Positions 1 through 7,938 of a stretch of DNA of 26,302 nt are shown here, one piece after another (positions within the stretch are counted from its first letter, which is position 1; each line of letters begins with the position of its first letter). The position numbers and the translations under genes are program-made. The notes under the pieces are model-generated. The model had not been told where the DNA came from. It saw nothing but the letters and a program-made list of their open reading frames with translations, and did no database searches. The stretch is from Bacteroidetes bacterium UBA6161. Lineage in GTDB: Bacteria > Bacteroidota > Bacteroidia > NS11-12g > UBA955. The DNA is taken from contig DIUJ01000058.1 of the NCBI GenBank assembly GCA_002422315.1, forward strand, positions 1 through 26,302, given 5' to 3'.

Positions 1-572
1 AAGATAAAAAAAGAAAATACTCGAGTCCGCCAACAAGTAGGGGACAGGCAAACCAATTCATCCACCAATCACTAAGTATTTTGGGAGGGATTTAAGAACT
101 TTTCAAAGATAGAACCACCCAAGCTCAGACCAAACAGGTTTTAAAAACCTATCTGGTCGGGCCATGGCAAGTCGCGAGAGGCCATAAGCAAAAAAAAAAA
201 AAGACTCTCGAGTCCGCCAACAAGTAGGGGACAGGCAAACCAATTCATCCGCCAATCCCCAAGTATTTTGGGAGGGATTTAAGAACTTTTCAAAGATAGA
301 ACCACCCAAGCTCAGACCAAACAGGTTTTCAAAACCTGTCAGGTCGGGCCATGGCAAGTCGCGAGAGTCCATAAGCAAAAAAAAGAAAATACTCGAGTCC
401 GCCAACAAGTAGGGGACAGGCAAACCAATTCATCCACCAATCCCCAAGTATTTTGGGAGGGATTTAATAACTTTTCAAAGATAGAACCTCCCAAGCTTAG
501 ACCAAACAGGTTCTTAAAAACCTATCTGGTCGGGCCATGGCAAGTGTCGCGAGAGGCCAAAAGCAAAAGATA
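1..572. repeat. Tandem array of three ~186-bp units
   Basis: Three head-to-tail copies begin at the shared TCGAGTCCGCCAACAAG at 21, 208 and 393 (periods 187 and 185); the last fades out near 570. Each unit holds a long imperfect palindrome, GACC..ACAGGTTTT / AAAACCTGT..GGTC, at 128-158, 315-345 and 500-531. It is perfect across 321-339 in copy 2, and the outer GACC/GGTC pairing is kept in all three. A shorter CCCAA/TTGGG stem and an A-rich run joining the units are also repeated. The array begins at the window edge, so more copies probably lie to the left. It sits just downstream of the ABC operon. No gene is supported here: the open frame across 103-423 spans two repeat units and repeats itself. 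Confidence 0.9.
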
Positions 573-593
573 CTCTCTTTAATAAACGTATTT

Positions 594-1283
594 TTATACC
601 TTAAAATACTTTTCCAATTCGCTTAGTGTTTCATTGCTGGTTTGTGAGTCGTTTATAATTAGGCCTTCTTCCAGTAGGATTACTCTGTTGCATATTTCCG
701 TAAGGTGGTTTAAATCATGGCTCGATACTATGGTGAGAACCCCCAATTGGTGTATTTCTTTCAATTTTGATTTTAACCACAACTGTGAACTTGGATCTAA
801 ATTGGAGAAAGGTTCATCGAGTAGGAGTATTTTTGGTTCTGAAAGCAATGCGCTTAAAATGCCTACCTTGTTTTTGTTCCCGGAGGATAAGTCTCTTATA
901 TACTTGTCTTTGAAACTTTGAATATCAAAAAATCGTTTGTTTTCTTCTAAAAAATCTTGAACATCTGCCTTGTTTTTTCCATGAAGGCTTCCTACAAATT
1001 CAAAGTATTCAAGTGGACTTAAAAAAGGGATTAAGAATCCTGAATGTAAGTAAGAACCTGTATAAGTTTTCCAAGTATCTGTTTCGCTTACTTTTTCCGT
1101 ATTGGAGCAAACATAGCCCTTGCTTGGTTTTATTAAATCTAAAATTAAACTCAGCATGGTAGTTTTACCAGCTCCATTGTTTCCTACCAAACCCACAAAA
1201 TCTGCTTGGTTTATTTGCAAACTAGGAACCGAAAGTGCTACTTGCGATCCGTATCGTTTTTCAAGTTCAAATATTTCAATCAT
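594..1283 (-). CDS. ABC transporter ATP-binding protein
   Basis: This 229-residue protein is a single nucleotide-binding domain of an ABC transporter and would power the membrane partner encoded just upstream. Walker A GNNGAGKTT is at residues 34-42, the signature LSSGN at 132-136, Walker B with its catalytic glutamate LLLDEP at 153-158, and the switch histidine in SSHD at about 189. The length is typical of a stand-alone export-type ATPase of the CcmA/YadG kind. It starts 8 nt after the stop of the permease gene, so the two are almost certainly co-transcribed. The substrate cannot be read from the sequence. The tandem repeat follows its stop codon within about 20 nt. Confidence 0.93.
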   Translation of the reverse strand: MIEIFELEKRYGSQVALSVPSLQINQADFVGLVGNNGAGKTTMLSLILDLIKPSKGYVCSNTEKVSETDTWKTYTGSYLHSGFLIPFLSPLEYFEFVGSLHGKNKADVQDFLEENKRFFDIQSFKDKYIRDLSSGNKNKVGILSALLSEPKILLLDEPFSNLDPSSQLWLKSKLKEIHQLGVLTIVSSHDLNHLTEICNRVILLEEGLIINDSQTSNETLSELEKYFKV

Positions 1284-1291
1284 GTATCGCT

Positions 1292-2755
1292 TTATTTTTT
1301 TCTAAACCCTAGGGCCATGGTATATCTACGTTTTTTAAACTCTTTGGTAATCTTTACTAACATTATTTTATTTAGCACTATGCCAATAACTCCGAATAGA
1401 GCAATGCTGTAGTAGTATAAAGGAGTAATTCCCAAATAATCAAATAGTACATAGATTAAAAAGGGGATTCCGAAAATTGGTAACATTACCAAAAATTGGG
1501 TAAAACCTGTTCCTTCGTAGTTCATAAATTGGCCTTTGCCTAGATCTATATATCGGGTGTTAAAAGTTCCTAAAAATAGCATAATCGTAATGGATATGCC
1601 AATATTGTAAAGTAAAAATGCAGCATTTATAAATGCTATGGAATAATCTATAAAAGCAAATGGAAGGCTAACTACAAAGCCAAGTATACATGCAATTATT
1701 AAGAATATTTGTTTTGATTTTATATATTCATAAAATGTGATTTTTTGTGTTAGCAAGGAGTCGAAATACGAACTATCCCACGAAAACATAAATTGACCGT
1801 AGCTTATAGCAAACATAGCTGGCAACATAAGTCCAGATATGCTCATAATTAAAACATTGTCTAAAGTCCCCTTTTTGTAAAACATAAAACCATAGAGAAT
1901 AAACAATAAACTTATAACTAAAAGTGAACGTGGTCTTTTGTTACGCAATATCATTTTTAGTTCTATTCCAAGAAGCTGACCTATTTGGCCATAATTATTC
2001 AGGAAATCAAATCCTGTGGATTTTATATTGTTTTGTATGTGCGTATCTTCTATATAAGCATTCTTTCTGAGCATAGTATATGCCGAAAAGTAAGCCAATG
2101 CAAGCATTGTAAGGGGGATAATCAATCGCAGGTAGCTGGACGATATCCAGTAAATGGATTCTGAGAATGAAATAGAAAAGGAAGTGGTTTTAGTAAACTC
2201 TAGTGCCAATACAAGTGCTATTGAAGCAAATAAAAATAAAGGAATTGCTAGCTGTTTGGAAAAGTATTTTTTCAATAAAAAAAGTATAAAGTTGTTTGTG
2301 CCAACTATAGAAAGCACACATACTAGCCAACTAAAACTAAATTGGAAATGCTGCGTAAAGAATATATTTTTTATGAAAAAGGGAAGGATAAGCAGTAAGG
2401 AAAATAAGTTCAAAAAACTAAAAATACTTTTAATTAAAGGATAATGCAGCAATTTGCTTTTTGGGATAGGCAGGGTAAGGTAAGGCTGAATAGCCAAACT
2501 GGGGACTTGCTGAAATAAAAATCTAACAAACAGATCGACCAGAAAAAAGTAAAACAAGAATTGGGTAAGCAATGTTACAACATCCGTTGTTTTAAAATAA
2601 AGAAGTAAAATTTTGTCTAAAAATAAACTTACAACTACTATGTTTAGCAGGAAATAAGTCCCTAATATTCCCAGTAATATGTTCAATACAATATTTTTCT
2701 GCCAAAAGCTAGAGCGTATTTTTTCTTTCCATTGGTGTGCTAAAAGGGTATACAT
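1292..2755 (-). CDS. ABC transporter permease, DUF5687 family
   Basis: A 487-residue polytopic inner-membrane protein with about a dozen hydrophobic segments. Its opening MYTLLAHQWKEKIRSSFW and overall make-up match the DUF5687 family, which in Bacteroidota sits beside a lone ABC ATPase and is taken to be the permease of an exporter. The ATPase follows after 8 nt, as expected. The start codon leaves a 40-nt leader from a candidate promoter at 2802-2835. Substrate is unknown. Family assignment is from recognition of the sequence; the exporter role is inferred from the partner. Confidence 0.85.
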   Translation of the reverse strand: MYTLLAHQWKEKIRSSFWQKNIVLNILLGILGTYFLLNIVVVSLFLDKILLLYFKTTDVVTLLTQFLFYFFLVDLFVRFLFQQVPSLAIQPYLTLPIPKSKLLHYPLIKSIFSFLNLFSLLLILPFFIKNIFFTQHFQFSFSWLVCVLSIVGTNNFILFLLKKYFSKQLAIPLFLFASIALVLALEFTKTTSFSISFSESIYWISSSYLRLIIPLTMLALAYFSAYTMLRKNAYIEDTHIQNNIKSTGFDFLNNYGQIGQLLGIELKMILRNKRPRSLLVISLLFILYGFMFYKKGTLDNVLIMSISGLMLPAMFAISYGQFMFSWDSSYFDSLLTQKITFYEYIKSKQIFLIIACILGFVVSLPFAFIDYSIAFINAAFLLYNIGISITIMLFLGTFNTRYIDLGKGQFMNYEGTGFTQFLVMLPIFGIPFLIYVLFDYLGITPLYYYSIALFGVIGIVLNKIMLVKITKEFKKRRYTMALGFRKK

Positions 2756-2801
2756 GCGAAGGTGTTTGCTACAAATAAAAAACTAAATTTTTTAAGCAAG
2801 G

Positions 2802-2835
2802 CAAATATATAAAAATGAGTGATAAGAGTATACAA
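2802..2835 (-). promoter_or_regulatory. Candidate promoter of the ABC exporter operon
   Basis: On the minus strand an exact TATATTTG (-7 element, 2802-2809) is preceded by TTG (2833-2835) at a spacing of 23 nt. This is the upper limit of the Bacteroidota TTG-N17-23-TAnnTTTG pattern. Transcription would start near 2795, about 40 nt before the permease ATG. Confidence 0.45.
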
Positions 2836-2839
2836 TTCC

Positions 2840-3089
2840 TCGCAGATTGTCTTTTCGGTTATTTTGCTTTTTTGTGTGACTGTTTCGCCCCTGTTGCGGA
2901 TAATAGGGGTAGGGGAGCGCATTCCTTCCGAATGCAATCGAAGTTTCTGTATCCAAAATATAGTAAAATATCCATTTTCCCAAAAGAGAAGAAAATATCC
3001 ATAGCCCCGGGTTTAAACAAGGGGTTTGGAATGAAAACATTAGATAAGCTTGTAAAAGATTATTTTATATGCGATTTTGTAACCCGTTT
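2840..3089. other. Gene-free gap with small hairpins
   Basis: The gap 2756-3089 carries no convincing gene. Beyond the promoter it holds three small self-complementary stretches: CCCCT/AGGGG at 2888-2892 and 2905-2909, GCATTC/GAATGC with a 5-nt loop at 2919-2935, and CCCC/GGGG around 3005-3023. They resemble the debris of an intergenic repeat. None has a T-run that would make a clear terminator for the glycosyltransferase gene. Confidence 0.4.
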
Positions 3090-4574
3090 TTATTTCATTC
3101 TATATTCGTATACATTAAAGATTTCGTAGAACTTATGTTCACCTACAAGAGTATAAGTTGAATTTAATGTATTTAAGATATTATTGTCAGGAAATGAAAA
3201 ACTTGCAGCTGCATCTAAATACACTATGTGCTTGTTTTTTTCTAAATCAACCTCTTTTATATTGTTTATGAAATAAACATTATCTAGCCTTAATGCACTG
3301 TCAATATTTGAATAAATGTCGTTTTCATTATAGTCTTTAAAGACATCCCTATTGTAGTAGTAAATAAAGTTTAACACAAAATAAGAGGGGCTAATCAATA
3401 CACGTGTTTCAGAATTCTTCATAGATTTTATCTTTTCCACTGTTTCCTCCACATTTCTTTTATTTGATATATTGGGTTTGGCGGTAACTACAAACAACAG
3501 GATAATGGCTACAGGTATAAAGTATTTGAATTTTTGAACTTTGATTATATAGTCTACGGATATACCAACTACTAAACTAAAGGCAATTGCAGCAGGCATT
3601 AAATACCTGTCTAAAAACATTGGAACTAAATATGAAATACTGAACATGAAAAAGAAAACAAATACAAACCAAAGTATCACTAGCCTACTGTAGATATTGT
3701 TCTGTTCTCGCTTATAGTTTATTACATATTTTCCTAATGATATTAAAAGAACAAGAATACAGAAAACAGCTACAACCGGAGCATTTGAGAACATGCGTAA
3801 CATGCTATATATACTATCTAAGCCATCGGGTTGCTTTACCCATGTTCCGTTTGAAGATGACTCACTGAATCTATTTAAAACTACTAAAATGTTAGGCAAG
3901 TAAAGTAATCCAATTATAAATGAAGAAATTAATACTTGTTTCCAATACTTGAACAAGATTTTTTTATTGAATAGAATGAAAATAAATTGGGTTATCAAAA
4001 TAAAAAATCCGAAATAATGCGAATAAATAATCAGGGTATTTAGAATTATCAGAATAACCAAATTCTTTCGAATAGTTGATTTTAGATTATTTTCTCCTCT
4101 CATGTACATGGTACAATACTGAATTAAGTTCATGAAATAGTACATGGAGGCAACAGACAATAATCCCAATAAAGAGTAAACTCTTGCTTCGTGAGCAAAT
4201 AAAATATGGTAGTTGGAGAAAATGAATAGAATACTTGCGTATAGTCCAATGCGTTTATTTAAAAACTTAACGCCCAATAGATAGAGGTATAGAACCGATA
4301 GACTGCTAAATATTAAAGAGGGGAAACGAACAGAAAATTCGGATATCCCAAATAGTTTGATCCAGAAATGTAACAATATTTCGTATAATGGCGGATTATT
4401 TCCTTGTAATAACAAGCGAATAATTGAAGCAATATCCATTTGGGCATGATAAACACTAAAAGGCTCATCGCCACCTAAAGAATTGCTTGAAAGGAAGATG
4501 CCTTTGAATAAAAAATTAATTAAGACTAGGATTATTGCAATTATCTTTAGTTCATGTTTTTTTAAAATACCCAT
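3090..4574 (-). CDS. GT39-like (ArnT/PMT superfamily) glycosyltransferase
   Basis: A 494-residue integral membrane protein of the GT-C fold. An N-terminal membrane segment is followed by an extracytoplasmic loop with GGDEPFS (D36/E37), the acidic catalytic loop motif of the family. Further features are NPPLYEILLHFWIKLFG, FAHEARVYSLL and, late in the membrane region, FLDRYLMP, followed by a soluble C-terminal domain. Such enzymes transfer a sugar from a polyprenyl-phosphate donor on the periplasmic side of the inner membrane. The acceptor cannot be told. It stands alone, with gaps of more than 300 nt on both sides, and no other envelope-sugar genes are in the window. The upstream gap holds repeat A. 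Confidence 0.85.
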   Translation of the reverse strand: MGILKKHELKIIAIILVLINFLFKGIFLSSNSLGGDEPFSVYHAQMDIASIIRLLLQGNNPPLYEILLHFWIKLFGISEFSVRFPSLIFSSLSVLYLYLLGVKFLNKRIGLYASILFIFSNYHILFAHEARVYSLLGLLSVASMYYFMNLIQYCTMYMRGENNLKSTIRKNLVILIILNTLIIYSHYFGFFILITQFIFILFNKKILFKYWKQVLISSFIIGLLYLPNILVVLNRFSESSSNGTWVKQPDGLDSIYSMLRMFSNAPVVAVFCILVLLISLGKYVINYKREQNNIYSRLVILWFVFVFFFMFSISYLVPMFLDRYLMPAAIAFSLVVGISVDYIIKVQKFKYFIPVAIILLFVVTAKPNISNKRNVEETVEKIKSMKNSETRVLISPSYFVLNFIYYYNRDVFKDYNENDIYSNIDSALRLDNVYFINNIKEVDLEKNKHIVYLDAAASFSFPDNNILNTLNSTYTLVGEHKFYEIFNVYEYRMK

Positions 4575-4628
4575 TTTATTCTACAATTTTTTTAAATAGC
4601 GTTTGGTTTATATCTCTATTTTAAATGG

Positions 4629-4960
4629 CTTACAACAACTGTTTCCCGCATTGGCCGGGATTAATGTCTAAAAACCTTCATTTAGTTTTCAAAAATATAA
4701 AAAACTACTTCATGAGGAGTCTTTTAAGGGAACTTATTTTGGATAGTGTATAGTTCAACTCAATAAATCAAAGCATTCTCCGAACACAAGCAAACCATTT
4801 GAAGCCACTTTTTTTCGAGTAAAATTTACCTGACCCAAATAAATGCCTTTCATAAAAAGCCTCTAATTAAGTCATTTTTTGCTCTGAAAATTCAGATTTG
4901 AGGGTTTGGGAAGAGTTGTGCACTTGTCCGCCTCAGGAGGAACAGCTACTGCTGTTATGC
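4629..4960 (-). repeat. Cassette-spacer repeat, copy A (diverged, 332 bp)
   Basis: Both ends match copies B and C, but the middle is diverged and longer. The left end (about 4640-4697) shares TTTCCCGCATTGG, TGTCTAAAAACCT and GTTTTCAAAAATA; the right end (about 4905-4960) shares AGTTGTGCACTTGTCCGCCT and ends AACAGCTACTGCTGTTATGC. It fills the 393-nt gap between the glycosyltransferase start and the stop of the next gene. A TATTTTTG box (4690-4697, minus strand), conserved in all three copies, could be the -7 element of a promoter facing the downstream gene, but no TTG is correctly spaced. Confidence 0.75.
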
Positions 4961-4967
4961 CCAGTTA

Positions 4968-5567
4968 TTATTTTATTTTTCGTTTCAAATTCATTTTAGC
5001 GTTAAATTCAAGTTCTATTTTGCATAGTCTTTTTTGAATATGAAACTCGTCCATTGTAACTAAAATGTCTAGCGTTGGATATTGACATTCAATCCATATC
5101 CGTTTCCCATTTGCTCCATAAATTAGAATTGAGTTTTCAATTGTTGTTTTTTCGTTGTATTGTTCATTACTTTTCAAATCCTCATTTGGTTTGTCTCCAC
5201 AAATATTTTTTGTTAGATATTCCGAATCATAGCCATATGTTTCTATCTTTAGTATAGTAAAATTGTCTTTTCCTGAAAAACTAATATTACCATTTAATGC
5301 TTTTCTTTCTCTATGAGATGATTCTATTCTAAGTTCCATAAAATCGTTACCACAATATGTTTCGTCAAATGAGTATTCCAGTCGCTGAATTAAATTGTCA
5401 TTCCAATTTGAAAATTCAATCCATTTGTGAAACTTCCATTTCTCTGGATGTGAAGGTTCAATTGAAATGTAGTCAGAATTTATTCCGCAAAGGTCTTTTC
5501 CAATTAGTTCTTGTAAATGACTGATTTCTTTCTCTAAAAGTTTATGTTCAAAGTGTATTGTCTTCAT
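4968..5567 (-). CDS. Hypothetical protein (single-gene cassette)
   Basis: A 199-residue protein that I do not recognise. It has no signal peptide and no membrane segment, so it is probably cytoplasmic. It begins with a charged helical stretch and is then rich in aromatic and acidic residues (KWKFHKWIEFSNWNDN, RIWIECQYPTLDI), suggesting a mostly beta domain. The C-terminus is basic (KMNLKRKIK). The start used is the only ATG at the head of the frame, 61 nt from repeat B. The stop codon lies 7 nt from repeat A. The lone gene framed by two copies of the same repeat in the same orientation looks like a gene cassette. Function unknown. Confidence 0.7.
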   Translation of the reverse strand: MKTIHFEHKLLEKEISHLQELIGKDLCGINSDYISIEPSHPEKWKFHKWIEFSNWNDNLIQRLEYSFDETYCGNDFMELRIESSHRERKALNGNISFSGKDNFTILKIETYGYDSEYLTKNICGDKPNEDLKSNEQYNEKTTIENSILIYGANGKRIWIECQYPTLDILVTMDEFHIQKRLCKIELEFNAKMNLKRKIK

Positions 5568-5628
5568 TTAATATTAAGCATATTGTTTTCCATAGTCAAG
5601 TAGTTGTTGGTTGGTGTGTCGTCCTAAA

Positions 5629-5892
5629 ATTAGGCGTAACTGTAGTTTCCCGCAATGGGGGGATTACATGTCTAAAAACCTCCGTATTGTTTTCAAAAAT
5701 AGAAAAAACAACCTTATTGTGTTTCTTCTAAGCGACTTTATTTTTTCGGGAAAATATAGTTAACCACAAAAATGCTTCTCTAAAAAAAGGGTTGTAAGGC
5801 AGTGATTATTCAACAGAAATCCTTCTTTTTTATGGTTTTAAAGGGAGTTGTGCACTTGTCTGCCTTTGGAGGAATAGCTAAGGCTTTTATGC
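5629..5892 (-). repeat. Cassette-spacer repeat, copy B (264 bp)
   Basis: Nearly identical to copy C over the central ~210 bp; a single T/C change is seen in the stretch from TGTCTAAAAACCTCC to AGTTGTGCACTTGTC. Differences gather at the two ends: the TCCCGC hairpin at the left is broken here, and the right end reads GCTTTTATGCC instead of GCTGTTATGC. The left end (ATTAGGCGTAAC) is followed by the unknown gene and the right end lies 22 nt from the stop of the TIMP/TonB gene. A TATTTTTG box at 5694-5701 (minus) is a candidate -7 element. Confidence 0.9.
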
Positions 5893-5914
5893 CTAGCGTT
5901 TCTTTCCGTTGTTG

Positions 5915-6739
5915 TTATTCGTCTTTAGTTTTTTTAATAGAAAATATGATTGGTAAAACCATTTTCATTTCAGTCGACTTGCCGTATACCGTTCCTGGAA
6001 TAAAGGTCAACATTTTCACAATTCTAATCGCTTCTTTATCAGTTTCTTTTGTTAATCCTCGCTTTATTTCAATGTCCTTCACGTTGCCAAGTGTGTCCAC
6101 CGTAAAGCCTACATAAACTCGTCCTTCAACACTTTGTCCTGTTGGGTATTTTAAGTTGTAAATGATAAACTGCCTCAGTCCTTGCTCGCCACCATTCTTA
6201 TAAATAGGAGGTGATTCTGGATTCACTAAGATTACTGATTCATCATTTGATTTTTTATTATGTTTCTTTAAATATTTTTCGATTTCTTTAATTTCTGATG
6301 TGTCAAAAAGTTTTGTCCTTTTGCATATTGTTGTATAGAAAGCACTTCTCTGGTCTATGTATAATTGTCCATTATTGCGTCCTTCAACTTTGTGATTTTG
6401 GGCATAAACAATATATTTTGAGCCTGTCTTAAAGTTAAAACCACAGTCTCCACCGCCGCTACCTGTGAAAATGAAAGTTGTATCGCTTATGTGTTTTCCC
6501 TTGTATATAGTCTCAATAGACATTGCATATTTTATTTCAATCCTGTAAATACTCATGTTTGAGCTTAAAGTGTAATAAATTTTAATTTCTTCTTTGTCGA
6601 AAATTGTTCCAACGAAAACAGCATCTGATTTTTTTATTTCGTCTTTAACACTAATATCACCTATACAAGAACAAGCAAAAATATCTACCGACATAATTGT
6701 AAGAAGTAAAATTGTCAATATGTTGAATGTCTTCTTCAT
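5915..6739 (-). CDS. TIMP/NTR-like protein with TonB C-terminal domain
   Basis: A 274-residue exported protein. A signal peptide (MKKTFNILTILLLTI) leads to ACSC at residues 22-25, then a TIMP/netrin-like domain with DAVFVGTI, a conserved DCGFNF, YIVYAQN and CKRT. A linker follows, and the C-terminal ~90 residues are a TonB-type domain (GRVYVGFTVDTLGNVKDIEI ... AIRIVKML). The fusion suggests an envelope protein that contacts outer-membrane partners. I start at ATG 6739, not 6769, because the extra ten codons lie inside repeat C and would precede the signal peptide. The gene is bracketed by repeats B and C, so it forms a one-gene cassette. Domain calls are by recognition; the role is unknown. 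Confidence 0.8.
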   Translation of the reverse strand: MKKTFNILTILLLTIMSVDIFACSCIGDISVKDEIKKSDAVFVGTIFDKEEIKIYYTLSSNMSIYRIEIKYAMSIETIYKGKHISDTTFIFTGSGGGDCGFNFKTGSKYIVYAQNHKVEGRNNGQLYIDQRSAFYTTICKRTKLFDTSEIKEIEKYLKKHNKKSNDESVILVNPESPPIYKNGGEQGLRQFIIYNLKYPTGQSVEGRVYVGFTVDTLGNVKDIEIKRGLTKETDKEAIRIVKMLTFIPGTVYGKSTEMKMVLPIIFSIKKTKDE

Positions 6740-6742
6740 AGC

Positions 6743-7007
6743 ATTAGGCGTAACTGTAGTTTCCCGCATTGGGCGGGATTACATGTCTAAAAACCTCCGT
6801 ATTGTTTTCAAAAATAGAAAAAACAACCTCATTGTGTTTCTTCTAAGCGACTTTATTTTTTCGGGAAAATATAGTTAACCACAAAAATGCTTCTCTAAAA
6901 AAAGGGTTGTAAGGCAGTGATTATTCAACAGAAATCCTTCTTTTTTATGGTTTTAAAGGGAGTTGTGCACTTGTCCGCCTCAGTAGGAACAGCTACTGCT
7001 GTTATGC
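6743..7007 (-). repeat. Cassette-spacer repeat, copy C (265 bp)
   Basis: This copy keeps the intact small palindromes. TCCCGC/GCGGGA (about 6762-6778) lies at the left end; AACAGC/GCTGTT with a 4-nt loop lies at the right end, ending GCTGTTATGC at 7007. The ends carry GTAAC (left) and GTT (right), the same polarity as the attC-like sites at 7690, 14777 and 15933. The left end abuts the ATG of the TIMP/TonB gene and the right end lies 29 nt from the stop of the XRE gene. A TATTTTTG box is at 6809-6816 (minus). Confidence 0.9.
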
Positions 7008-7036
7008 GGTTTTTCTTACTTCGCTCAAGTCGTCCG

Positions 7037-7345
7037 TTAGATTTTTATGTTCAGTTCAAGTCGTCCGCCAAATCCAAGTTCAATGATTTTTTGAAGTGTC
7101 GAAATGCGTGCTTCTTTTATGTTATTCTCGATTATTGAAATATAGGATTTAGTTGTCCCAACTTTTTCTGCAAGTTGTTCCTGTGTCATACCCATTTCAA
7201 CACGAGTATCGTGAATTAACGCGCCAATTTTAAATGCTTCATAACCTGCTTCAAGCTCATCACGTTCTTTTGTCCCACGTTTGCCGTAATTTTTTTCTTT
7301 GAACTCTTCTAGAGTCGTCAAGTTTTTATTTTTTGCTTTGCTCAT
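7037..7345 (-). CDS. XRE-family HTH protein, HigA-like antitoxin
   Basis: A 102-residue DNA-binding protein. After a charged N-terminal arm (LTTLEEFKEKNYGKRGTKER), a Cro/C1-type helix-turn-helix occupies residues about 45-95: LIHDTRVEMGMTQEQLAEKVGTTKSYISIIENN. The arm-plus-HTH layout is that of HigA-type antitoxins, which follow a RelE-fold toxin gene. Here the upstream partner is missing; in its place, 7 nt away, is a truncated transposase. It is therefore an orphan antitoxin or a lone repressor. It is probably transcribed from the promoter that precedes the transposase fragment. Confidence 0.85.
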   Translation of the reverse strand: MSKAKNKNLTTLEEFKEKNYGKRGTKERDELEAGYEAFKIGALIHDTRVEMGMTQEQLAEKVGTTKSYISIIENNIKEARISTLQKIIELGFGGRLELNIKI

Positions 7346-7352
7346 AGTTTTA

Positions 7353-7595
7353 TTATTTATTTTTTGGTATTCGCGATTTCCAATTCAAATATCCATAAAT
7401 AAATAGTCTCAGCAAATCCGCAGGGTGGTAGGCAGGACGACCATTTTCGTCAAACTCGGTCTTAAATCCATAGTCTTTTAGAGCTAAACTATTGACAAAT
7501 AGGTCAATAAGCCGAACCTCGTTGTCTTTTGCTACTGCCTGCTCAAGACAGAAGAGCTGAACTTGATTTCGACTTTCTCCTTTAATAAACTTCAT
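7353..7595 (-). pseudogene. IS1182-family transposase, N-terminal fragment
   Basis: Eighty residues survive of a DDE transposase normally more than 400 long. The sequence through ENGRPAYHPADLLRLFIYGYLN is the N-terminal domain (DUF772 type) seen at the start of IS1182-family transposases. The match breaks after YGYLN, where the family continues with an arginine/serine-rich segment, and the frame then runs through a foreign tail, WKSRIPKNK, to a stop 7 nt before the XRE gene. The catalytic domain and the far end of the element are absent. The break may mark the deletion that removed the toxin partner, with the tail left from the lost gene; that last point is inference. Confidence 0.8.
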
Positions 7596-7615
7596 GATGT
7601 AAATATCAAGATTTT

Positions 7616-7645
7616 CAAATATATATATATAATTTACAAAGACAA
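7616..7645 (-). promoter_or_regulatory. Promoter with exact Bacteroidota consensus
   Basis: On the minus strand TTG (7643-7645), a 19-nt spacer and TATATTTG (7616-7623) fit the Bacteroidota TTG-N19-TAnnTTTG promoter exactly. Transcription would begin near 7609, 14 nt before the transposase-fragment ATG, and could now drive the XRE gene. Confidence 0.65.
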
Positions 7646-7689
7646 ATTATTAACAATCAAGCGTTTGGTTGTGGATAGGTTTTTAGACA

Positions 7690-7822
7690 GTTTGACGTTT
7701 TGCAGCTTTGCGAAGGCGGGGTTTTTCAGCACAAAAGTTCATTAGAAGCTCTAAACTTGAACATTGCACTAAACTGTCATAGAAGCACTTAACCCCCACT
7801 TGCGTGTAGGTGCTGTTGGGCG
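7690..7822 (-). repeat. attC-like element b1
   Basis: An imperfect palindrome of about 133 bp. The arms are GCAGCTTTGCGAAGGCGGGG (7702-7721) and CCCCCACTTGCG...GGTGC (7793-7813). The outer cores are GTTTGAC at the left and GTTGGGCG at the right (7815-7822). On the minus strand the right core reads CGCCCAAC, matching the integron R'' consensus RYYYAAC. Size, polarity and the CGTTTTG / GCTGTT core contexts match elements b2 and b3. The left core has lost its AAC triplet (GAC). Confidence 0.6.
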
Positions 7823-7875
7823 CCTAGTGCTTCCTTTTTTCCGTCAATTTTGGTGTCTGTCGGGTGGTTGGGAAA

Positions 7876-7937
7876 GGCACACTCTTTGCCAAGTTTTGGC
7901 TTGTGGGTTGGCTTGTGCGACTTGGCAATGTGTGTGA
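7876..7937 (-). repeat. Hairpin a1 with CTCTTT/AATGTG internal loop
   Basis: Arms 7878-7894 and 7920-7936 pair at 15 of 17 positions. The two mismatches are T opposite T, flanking one C-G pair. The loop holds GGGTTGGCTTGTGCG, also found in a4. GTTGG-containing sequence lies on both sides. The element ends right at the stop codon of the small membrane-protein gene (7939) and closes the left end of the ion-transport island. Confidence 0.75.
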
Positions 7938-7938
7938 C

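Noticed and set aside
103..423. 106-codon open frame on the minus strand in the left repeats
   Set aside because: It runs through two repeat units and repeats its own sequence; it has no start context or family resemblance.
1..572. CRISPR array
   Set aside because: Units are about 186 bp and similar over most of their length, with no unique spacers and no cas genes nearby.
2881..2940. tRNA or other standard RNA gene in the 2756-3089 gap
   Set aside because: The small hairpins do not assemble into a cloverleaf and no T-loop or anticodon stem could be found.
7782..7838. Plus-strand intrinsic terminator (GAAGCACT/AGTGCTTC stem followed by a T-run)
   Set aside because: No plus-strand gene lies upstream. 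The stem overlaps the right half of b1 and is better explained as part of that element.
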